NCBI RefSeq assembly: GCF_033807715.1
Contig: NC_084597.1
Location: 3,969,387-4,033,386, forward strand
Reading direction: 5' to 3'
Origin: Cololabis saira
Taxonomy: Eukaryota; Chordata; Actinopteri; Beloniformes; Belonidae
Length of the DNA: 64,000 nucleotides
Position 1 is the stretch's first letter. Each line of letters begins with the position of its first letter. The notes beneath the pieces were generated by a model. The model searched no databases. It had not been told where the DNA came from and worked only from the letters and a program-made list of their open reading frames with translations. The position numbers were made by a program, and so were the translations under genes. Shown here in pieces: positions 55,815 to 64,000 of this stretch.

Positions 55815-56634
55815 ACTTGCAAGCAGCGATGAACGGGCCCTCTGCAATTTTCACAAATAAAAGTCAATGACTCAAAACAATGTCCCATGATTCTTTATAT
55901 CAAACCATTCAAAAGTTATTGCAGAAAAAAGAGACTATCAAATATCGACCAATCAGAAGAAGGGGCGGGGCTAATTTGCACCAATTATGTTCAAGGACTC
56001 AAAACCGAGTCCGATGACACCACCCACGACTCTCTATGTGAAACCATTCAAAAGTTATGGCAGAAAGTAGGAACTATCAAATATGGACCAACCAGATGAA
56101 GGGGGGGGTGCGCTTTTTGGCGTCTATCGTCGCCACGGTAACGCTTTTGACTGAGAAAAGTAATGCCCATCGTCACAGGATGGAGACGCACATTTTGATG
56201 TATAACACACCTGGGTGCACATTACGGTTCGGGCGAAGAAGCGGCTGAAGGAATGGCATAAATTGCACCAAAATTACACAATGAATTCAAAATGGCCGAC
56301 TTCCTGTTGGGTTTCGGCCATGGCGCCAAGAGACTTTTCTTTAAGTTGCGACATGATGCAGGTGTGTAGCGATTTTCGTGCATGTACGTCAAACCGTATT
56401 GTGGGGCTTGAGGCACAAAGTTTTCTAGGGGGCGCTGTTGAGCCGTTAGGCCACGCCCATTAATGCAAACCATTAAATATCAAATTTTTCACCAGGTCTG
56501 GCTTGGTGCAAGATTTGGTGACTTTTGGTGACGTTTAGGGGGAAAAAAAGGCCCTCCTTTCGTCGGAAGAAAAATAAAAATGACTACTCCTACAGATACA
56601 ATAGGGCCTTTGCACTTTAAACGCTCGGGCCCTA
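55815..56634 (+). mobile_element. GGGCCCGAG repeat, full-length copy
   Basis: Runs from acttgcaagcagcgatgaac to the terminus acgctcgggccct. It includes ccaccacgactctctat-type words twice, reflecting internal repetition. Inverse in orientation to 11728-12500. Confidence 0.75.
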
Positions 56635-56978
56635 AAAAAAACTAAACATTTTATTTTGATTTACATCTTGCACATGGAACTTATTATAAATAAAAGAAAT
56701 GCACATTACAACCGTACCAACAAAAGCCTTTTACTTAAAATTCAAACCTGATTCCTGTTTTTGTTGTGTGTGGGGAAATTATCCAACAGAATAGACAAAA
56801 AGGGAGCAAATAAAATGAAACGAGAAAAATGAAGAGATGAGGAAAAAGTAGACATAAGAAAATAAATTGCAGCGAGAGAAAGGGCACGTTATGTCACATT
56901 TACACAGTGAGGCAAGAATAATGTGATTTGGTGTTAAAGGGTTTAAAAGAGAAATGGAGGGTAAAGCAGCAAAGAACA
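56635..56978. other. intronic sequence
   Basis: No recognised element or exon. Confidence 0.4.
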
Positions 56979-57122
<144 letters not shown>

Positions 57123-57429
57123 AGAGAGAGCAGGATGCTGTTTTCCGTCTTTCCTGTAGTGAGAACAATTAGCAGATGAGGAGTTATGGGAATCAGGGAG
57201 TGGGGGGGGATGAGTTCATCCTGAATACTAACAGCTAATAATCTCCTGCGTATGTGAGCATATTCTATACTTACCAACATTTGCCGAACCGTACCTATTT
57301 TTCAAAGAATAAGAACAGTATAACCTTAAACTCCACTATTTGTCATGTAACTATTCCTTCTTTTTTTTTAAAACTCTGTTTGCATAAATATTAATGGTTA
57401 AAACCATTGGTAAAAACCTACGGCATACA

Positions 57430-57471
57430 TTATATATATATATATACATATATACACACGCACACACACAC

Positions 57472-57543
<72 letters not shown>

Positions 57544-57600
57544 GTATATATATATACATACATACATACACAGTATACATACATATACATATATATATAT
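57430..57600. repeat. TA/CA compound microsatellite
   Basis: TA runs with interspersed cacacacg and catacata blocks; Tyr/Ile-rich frames are artefacts. Confidence 0.95.
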
Positions 57601-57639
57601 AATATCAGGTATTTTTGAAAATATTTGTAAATATTTTGT

Positions 57640-57840
57640 AAATATTATCCGTTTTTTGGTTTTTTTTTCTTGTACATACACTTTTTCTACTTTTTATATT
57701 GCTCTTTTTTATTATTTAACTATTTATTGATTATTTCTATTTTAAATTTTTTGTATAAACCGTTGAGCGTGTGTGTGTTTGGCTGCTGCACGACTGAATT
57801 TCTCCTCTGGGAGATCAATAAAGTCTTCTATTCTATATTT
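57640..57840 (+). mobile_element. retroelement 3' end with TTCTA tail
   Basis: The stretch aatttctcctctgggagatc followed by aataaagtcttctattcta is the standard 3' terminus of an abundant fish LINE or SINE. Confidence 0.55.
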
Positions 57841-58440
57841 AAATATATCATATATACTTATTTTATTAATATATATAGTATTTATTTTTTAAATTGATTT
57901 ATTTATTTTTATATATATATTATTATTGGTTTTTTTTTTCTTATATTGTCATGTAACTATTCCAATCAGCAGGATTATTAAAACCACTTATCTAATACGG
58001 TGCAGAAAAGCACCAGGGAAATCTGGGGATGATCCTAGTTCAGGGACATATTACCAAACATTAACGAGGTAATCACTCTGGTAATATTTGAAAATGAGAA
58101 AACCGACATCCAATTTTTATTCTTACTGCATAATTATTTCTTTTTTCACATCCATTTTCATTTTTTACTTTGACCACTGGTTTTTTCACTTTTTTTCCAT
58201 CATTTTCATATAATTTTTCTGATTTATTCTTATATGAACGAGTCTTCTTCATATCACATTATGTTTTGTTTACCAGGTTTTTACCTTTTATTCCATCATT
58301 TTCATATAATTTTTCTGATTTATTCTTAAAATAGTCTTTACTTCTTCATATCACATTATCTCTTTTGTTCACTAGTTTTAATTTTCATTTCATATCACTT
58401 TATCTGTTTTGTTTACCAGTTTTATTTTTAATTTTCATGT
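57841..58440. other. AT-rich intronic DNA with ~95-bp tandem duplication
   Basis: Segment 58195-58290 (ccatcattttcatataattt ... ttcttcatatcacattat) is repeated at 58292-58380, and a third partial unit follows to about 58430. Confidence 0.6.
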
Positions 58441-58499
58441 CACATCATCTGGGGGTAACCATGGTAACAGGCTCTGAACATAACCTGGTAGGGGGTAGG

Positions 58500-58703
58500 T
58501 TTTTAAGTTTTTAAGCACAACTTCAGGAGGGCTGCTGCAACTTGTTACACATAGAAGCCCAAATTGTCCGTTCAATTCACCGTGAGAGGGTGATAAGACC
58601 ACGGTATGACATTTTATCTTTTCCCGATGAGTATTTGCGAGAGCGCGACCGTTTTTCAGCAGAATCCCTGATTTATTTGAGTAACCTTCTCCATCCATAC
58701 ACT
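58500..58703 (+). pseudogene. PIF/Harbinger transposase N-terminal fragment
   Basis: The frame reads IVRSIHRERVIRPRYDILSF, then PDEYLRERDRFSAESLIYL and SNLLHPYT, the conserved N-terminal block of HARBI1-type nucleases (R-E-R-V-x-R-x-R ... F-P-D-x-x-L-x-E-R-x-R-F). It is interrupted at about 58700, where cactgtaagccctaataagt (a MITE end) begins. The DDE domain is missing. Confidence 0.75.
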
Positions 58704-58849
58704 GTAAGCCCTAATAAGTTCACAGAACTCAAAAAATATTTTGTAACTGATGACCCAAAAATATTAAAATATTTTTTAATGTTTTAAGTTTATATAAAAT
58801 AAAAATTACACTTACAGTTGCCTTAAATTATCTTAATAATATGCTCACC

Positions 58850-59560
58850 CTGCCAGCAGAGAGAAGATGAAATCCCATGAATTTCTGCAGGGTCTGTTCC
58901 CCCGCCCGGAGGGTCCTTCCAGTGTCACGTGACTTTCTACGGGCTGTTCTGAATCAGCGCCTATGGTGACGTCACCATAGGCTTTCATTTCCATAGGTCT
59001 GCCTCCGCTGATGAAACCACGCCCACAACTCTCTCCGCCGGCCGGAGCTCCAGCCATTGTTTAGTAGCGGTGGCTGTTTCCACAGCGAGGGGACAGTAGA
59101 AATGAGGTTTTGCATCGACATTTACCCTGATAAAAAGGATCAGTAGCAGCAGTACGGACCCGGCAACTGCACACGAGTCAGCGGTAAGTGACGTTATTTT
59201 TTTATGTTACTTATATTTGTCTATGAGTATGATCTTTGCATGGATTAAGTATTTAGCTCAGCTCCGGAGCATCGGGGCCACACACCGGGACTACACACCG
59301 TCACCGGGACTCCTCATAGGACCGGACCGGTGAGGGGCCCCGGGCCCCGGCGGCTCCAGTGTAAAGTAACACCGGAGCTCTATTAGTAATACATTTTTTT
59401 CTGTTTATGATTTCAGATCTTCCAAGCACCTGAAACTGTTCAACGACACCTTCAGAAAACACACGGTCCTTCCTTGAGCCAGCAATAGTGCATACATGTT
59501 ATTTATATAAAACTTATGTTTTATTTTTTTAACAATAAAGTTGTCATTTGTGAAAATTCA
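58850..59560 (+). other. putative small spliced transcription unit (transposon-derived?)
   Basis: A GC-rich promoter-like segment (58920-59100) is followed by a donor at 59184 (GCG|GTAAGTG), an intron to tgatttcag at 59416 and a terminal exon with the poly(A) signal aataaa at 59534-59539. Only short frames exist: MRFCIDIYPDKKDQ from 59102, and SSKHLKLFNDTFRKHTVLP in the second exon. Similarity of 59020-59055 (inverse) to 46040-46075 suggests it belongs to a repeat family. Function unknown. Confidence 0.4.
58920..59000. promoter_or_regulatory. CRE and E-box palindromes
   Basis: gcctatggtgac/gtcaccataggc (58959-58982) is a perfect 24-bp palindrome centred on TGACGTCA, the consensus CREB/ATF site. 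The gtcacgtgac palindrome (58924-58933) contains the USF/bHLH core CACGTG. Promoter activity is inferred only. Confidence 0.45.
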
Positions 59561-60000
59561 GTGTTGTTATTTCTTTACCGTTAACATGATTAATTCGTCT
59601 TGTAACATGAATGAAATGAAATGAGGAATCGGAGTATATAACTGGTGTAACTGTTTAGAATTAAATTAAATTTTCCAGTGTGAAGACGAGGTAACTAAAG
59701 GTTGCTATTATAAATATAATCCAGTGATTTTAATGTTGATACAAGGCAATTAAAACCTTTGTCCATTGATGTGAATGAGAGAGACGGCTGTTTGGTCCAA
59801 CCAGATAAACCGGATGCAGCAACGGAGGATGATGTTTGGTCCCTGACTGACCAATCAGAAGGCTGACAGAGGGTCAATTGGTGAAAATCCGCCGTTATTG
59901 TGTACCTCTAGTTTTTTATTGCTACATTTGATTTTATGGACCGCTCCTCCTGATGGCGCTCCATCACATATTCATTGTAAGCTATTAGGAAAATTGAGAA
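59561..60000. other. intronic sequence
   Basis: No exon recognised; two words of tgtttggtcc flank 59790-59840. Confidence 0.4.
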
Positions 60001-60005
60001 GCAAG

Positions 60006-60740
60006 CAGAGGGGTCAAAAGTATTCACATTCATTACTCAGGTAGAAGTAAAGATACTAGAGTTTAAAAATACTATCGTATTATAGTATCAATAGTATAAA
60101 TCGTATAAATAGTATCAACTCAAGTTTTTTACTCGAGTAAAAGTATAAAAGTACTGGTTTCAAAACTACTTAAAGTATAAAAGTAAAAGTAAAGTAAGGG
60201 GGAAAAAGCCATTAAGGACAAAAGCCATTGAAAATGAATGTATCTTAGTATAATGTAAATATATTAAAGAAGCATATATGTGTACTATTGAGCATTAACA
60301 TGTGTTTCAGAGAGCAGCAGATATGATGACTAGTTGCCTATAAGTATTGTAATGGTGCAGAAAGTCAAACGTTCATGTTCATGTTATCATTTATCCTAAC
60401 CTTTATTGGAATGTACATCCAAGTTTAGTTGCAGGAATCTGAGGGAACGGATGTAAGAACAAAACTGGACAAGAACATCTGAAACAACCACAACCAAATT
60501 CACTCTATCCGGATGGAGCAATTTAACTGGATAGTTTTTATTTAAAGGCCCAAATGAAATAGAGTAACGAGGCTGTTTTTAAAATGTAAGGAGTAAAAAG
60601 TACAGATAATTGTGTGAAAATGTAAGGAGTAAAAGTAAAAAGTCGTCTGAAAAATAATTACTCCAGTGAAGTATAGATAACCAAAATTTCTACTTAAGTA
60701 AGGTAACGCAGTATTTGTACTTTGTTACTTGACACTTCTG
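60006..60740. mobile_element. hAT MITE, CAGAGGTGTC family, complete
   Basis: Ends cagaggggtc and gacacttctg; perfect 8-bp duplication gaagcaag at 59998-60005 and 60741-60748. Collinear with 29331-30026 but with only one 55-bp unit. Confidence 0.93.
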
Positions 60741-60748
60741 GAAGCAAG

Positions 60749-61171
60749 ACACAAAAATTAAAAACAAGTAAATTGGATTGTTTTGGCATCTGGTAAATCA
60801 AGATTAATGTAAAATAATTTTAAAAAAATGCAACAAACTTAAAAAGAGAAGCTTGATCAGATGGACAGAATGATAATTCTTTTATTTATCTGAATCTCTA
60901 GTTCTTTCCTGCACAAAACCAAACGGTGCTCCCGCCTGGCAGTGCATGGGAGGAATGGCCTGTTGTTCTGTAGAGAGGCCCAGGGCCGCCGACCAACAGC
61001 TGTAATCACCGTGTTGGGTCTACAGTGAAGATTGAAGACGGCTGAAAGTGGAGCTGAGTGCAGGATGAAGTATGGAACAAAAAAAAACATATTTCTCTCT
61101 CTCTATTTCTTCCTCTCTGACTCATATCCACACAGGACGGCACAGACGAGTTCTTCCTTGTGCTGCTTCAG
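60749..61171. other. intronic sequence up to gap
   Basis: Nothing recognised. Confidence 0.4.
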
Positions 61172-61671
61172 NNNNNNNNNNNNNNNNNNNNNNNNNNNNN
61201 NNNNNNNNNNNNNNNNNNNNNNNNNNNNNNNNNNNNNNNNNNNNNNNNNNNNNNNNNNNNNNNNNNNNNNNNNNNNNNNNNNNNNNNNNNNNNNNNNNNN
61301 NNNNNNNNNNNNNNNNNNNNNNNNNNNNNNNNNNNNNNNNNNNNNNNNNNNNNNNNNNNNNNNNNNNNNNNNNNNNNNNNNNNNNNNNNNNNNNNNNNNN
61401 NNNNNNNNNNNNNNNNNNNNNNNNNNNNNNNNNNNNNNNNNNNNNNNNNNNNNNNNNNNNNNNNNNNNNNNNNNNNNNNNNNNNNNNNNNNNNNNNNNNN
61501 NNNNNNNNNNNNNNNNNNNNNNNNNNNNNNNNNNNNNNNNNNNNNNNNNNNNNNNNNNNNNNNNNNNNNNNNNNNNNNNNNNNNNNNNNNNNNNNNNNNN
61601 NNNNNNNNNNNNNNNNNNNNNNNNNNNNNNNNNNNNNNNNNNNNNNNNNNNNNNNNNNNNNNNNNNNNNNN
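61172..61671. other. assembly gap (500 N)
   Basis: Exactly 500 N, a conventional placeholder, so the true length is unknown. Open frames across it are meaningless. Confidence 0.99.
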
Positions 61672-61742
61672 TCTGCGTCACACCAACGCAGAGCCTACGC
61701 CGTAGGGTCTGCGTTGGTGACGCGGAACCATAAATCAGCCTA
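61672..61742. mobile_element. TACGCCGTA MITE, cut by gap
   Basis: tctgcgtcacaccaacgcag through ggaaccataaatcagcc; the left end is in the gap. Confidence 0.75.
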
Positions 61743-62010
61743 GAGCAGCTCTGAGGGGAGAGGGGAGGGAGGAGGGGGAGCGGGTCCCGTCCCGTCTTTG
61801 CATCGAGTCTCTTACCGTTAGTTTTTAAACTGTAAAAAGTGGGGGGGACAAAAAAGACAAAGTGGGGGGGACTCGCTTTATTTTATCCACTATTTATATA
61901 CTTTTTCTACTTTTACTGTGACCACCAGATAATGTCGTTTTACTGTCCTCCAGCTCATCCTCAACATTCAATCTCAGATCTCAGTGAAATTTAGTGGCAC
62001 GGTGGCTCGA
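61743..62010. other. G-rich intronic sequence
   Basis: Purine-rich stretch and two gtggggggac words; no element named. Confidence 0.35.
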
Positions 62011-62099
62011 CACGTTCATTCATCCTGAAGCCAAACAGGCTGCAGAAGCCGCTGCGCATGCTCAGTAGGCTCATCCATATGCAAAAACATACAATTTTT

Positions 62100-62312
62100 G
62101 GTATGAAGTGGGCGTGTAGAAGGCGGGATATGAGGCGGATTCAGTTGCGCAGCCTTCCAGCTGGACTGTGATTTATAAAGCGAACATTGCGTGCAAGTGT
62201 GCGTGTACGCGGTTTTATAGATCCAGATTTTTTTTTGCGCCCGGCATTTTTGGCTTTTGGGTTTACGTGCACTTTTAGTATGAATCCTACGCACTCCATT
62301 TTAAATGAGGCC
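62100..62312. mobile_element. Harbinger-like element, right-end fragment
   Basis: Segments tgtgatttataaagcgaaca and cctacgcactccattttaaa-tgaggcccc resemble Harbinger elements with GGGGCC ends. The opposite terminus is not seen. Confidence 0.5.
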
Positions 62313-62339
62313 CCAGAACAGTTACAAAATGTGTTCAGA

Positions 62340-62760
62340 TTGGAGGATGAGGACAACAGACTTAAACTTCATTTCAAACATACTTTTGCAAGGCTAAACA
62401 TAAAACAGGTGTAAAATTATGACATGGACAAAGCAAGGAACTGAAAAGTTGCACAAATTTGTATCAGCTTAAGAAAATGTTTAAAAAAGAAAAGATAAGT
62501 GCCTACAAAAAAGAAGGAGAAAGAGAAAAAAATAGATAGAAGAGTGGTATTTTTGTTTGTTTTCTTGTTATAAATATGTGTGTAGATAGATTGGTGTTCA
62601 GTAAGTCAACGTAACTGTATTAACAGAGAGGGGCAGGTATCATAAGTTTTCTTCTTCCTGCTCCTTTTCTTTCATGGTGATAATGTGTACTTCATGGAAT
62701 TTTGTACAACATTATTAAGATTATATACCATGAATGGAATAAATGAAATGAAATGAAATC
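62340..62760 (+). mobile_element. L2-like LINE 3' end with GAAAT tail
   Basis: A C-terminal remnant QLKKMFKKEKISAYKKE is followed by gaggggcaggtatcataagt, tcttcctgctccttttcttt and the tail aatgaaatgaaatgaaat. Truncated 5', non-coding. Confidence 0.65.
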
Positions 62761-64000
62761 CTGTCAACTGGGATACTTAAACAAGGCAAAACAGGGCAAT
62801 AACACTCTTAAAAGTGGTGTAAAACTCCCCCGCAGAAGATGAAATGATCTTTATTAGCTTATCATTTAAATAAGGAAAGACAGCCAAGAGAAAAGTGGAG
62901 GTCATGACTGAATAACAAGTTTTGCATGAGTTAAGCATTTTTTTTTTTTTTTTTTTTTTGTAATTCCAGGTATGCGGGTCTACAAAAACTAGGTGAATAT
63001 ATGCGGAGAGGGAATTTTCCAAAAAAGCTGATTTTCAAAAATCAGGTATAGAGACACTTTAAGAAGAGAATATGAACAGACAAAACTGCTGCAGGCGACT
63101 AGATATTCTCTTAATACTCTGCCTCCCAGCTTAACTACTAACTCGGTTGATGCTATTAATTTTTACCAGACAACTGGGCACTTGTATGACATGTTATTTC
63201 TTTCTGTTCTACACCTCTAAAAAGATCAAGGTGAAATCCGCAAACAAGTCATTGGTTGGTAACGGAGCATTTCCTGCCGTCTCACAAGCGTTTTGTGAAA
63301 ATGGTGTGTGATGTTGGATGTTGATGCCCCACGCGTCGTCTTTTTACAGTAACCTCCTATTTTTACCTCCTACACACACATGACAATAGCTTTTCTTTGT
63401 ACAGAAAGCTAGCTGCCACGGTTGCCAATATGGTGCAAAAATAAGTGTTTTTGTTTTTTCCTTCTTCTTCTCTCTTCTGATTTACAGGTCCAATTTAAAA
63501 AGTGTGTTTTCTAAGAAATGAATAGAAACTGGAGGATGTCATGTACTGTACATGGAGTCCTGTATAACAAAGCTGCACACCTGCATACTTTACATTGTCA
63601 AAGTTACTTCTTGGTCACGATAAAGAGGGAAATCAAGTTCAATCTGCTTACTTGCCTGCCAATATGACAGTATACAAATATAAACAGGACATAAGGGACA
63701 ATGCAGGACAATTGTAGCTACTGGACAAATAAAAGGTTCAACCAAGACGTTTTTAACATCTGCCAGACCACAATCCAGTTCTTCTTGGCCTCAGTGTGCA
63801 CTCTTTGAGGGATTTGCGAGGCTTGAATTCCCCTCATGCAGCCGTGACCTCAAGGGGCCGACCAATTAACTTTCTCCTTTAACTTCAATCCAACTAGGAC
63901 ATGTTCTCCTCGTGGTAAGAGCTGCTCCCATTATCATTCTGGTCGGGGCTGGTCGACACTAAGGACTCCTCCTCACCTTTGTCACCTGTTCTTTGCACGT
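62761..64000. other. intronic sequence
   Basis: No astrotactin exon was found. A poly-T run lies at 62939-62959. The rest shows no recognised element. Confidence 0.45.

Noticed and set aside
57398..57730. Tyr/Ile-rich frames on both strands
   Set aside because: TA/CA microsatellite; no biological coding signal.
61032..61743. Open frames of 181-233 codons
   Set aside because: They run through the 500-N assembly gap.

Overview
The window is nuclear DNA from a bony fish, probably a percomorph teleost. The evidence is a spliced vertebrate neuronal gene with very large introns, dense teleost-type mobile elements (hAT, Tc1/mariner and Harbinger DNA transposons, fish L1- and L2-like LINEs, solo LTRs), fish-type 28S rRNA sequence and a 500-N assembly gap. 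There is no prokaryotic gene content, operon or CRISPR array.

Only one host gene is supported. It is an astrotactin, most like ASTN2, on the minus strand, a vertebrate perforin-like neuronal membrane protein. Three consecutive exons are visible, read right to left: exon A 36879-36986 (acidic then tribasic cytosolic linker), exon B 28741-28887 (transmembrane segment and start of the luminal/extracellular domain) and exon C 8352-8519 (Cys-containing extracellular segment). All three begin and end in phase 1 and join in frame (108, 147 and 168 bp). They are separated by introns of 7,991 and 20,221 bp. Upstream exons must lie beyond 64000 and downstream exons before position 1, so coding sequence is about 0.7% of the window.

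Layout: 1-8351 is downstream intron with LINE fragments, a solo LTR (3928-4559) and two 5'-truncated L1-like insertions, one beside the exon C splice donor. 8520-28740 is the large intron. It holds several hAT MITEs with 8-bp target duplications, a second solo LTR (15046-15507), a 1.2-kb minisatellite (20915-22110) and a four-deep transposon nest (22776-26223) that contains a fragment of ITS2/28S ribosomal DNA. 28888-36878 holds foldback elements, LINE pieces and 1.5 kb of TG-rich repeat. 36987-64000 holds a near-intact Tc1 transposon (40034-41691), inverted hAT pairs, CCTT arrays, a Harbinger element with a nested perfect-TIR MITE and a small promoter/intron/poly(A) unit near 58.9-59.6 kb.

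The most unusual signals are: (i) the rDNA fragment inside a hAT-like element, itself the host of three further nested insertions; (ii) a recurrent array built on the word AAAAAAGTCGAAATGT, bracketed at three independent loci by direct duplications of its flanking DNA; (iii) CCTT expansion at the same internal place in two copies of one hAT MITE family; (iv) the exon C splice donor fused to a retroelement tail. Almost all other long open frames are artefacts of simple repeats. Family names and comparisons rest on recognition from memory, not on database searches.
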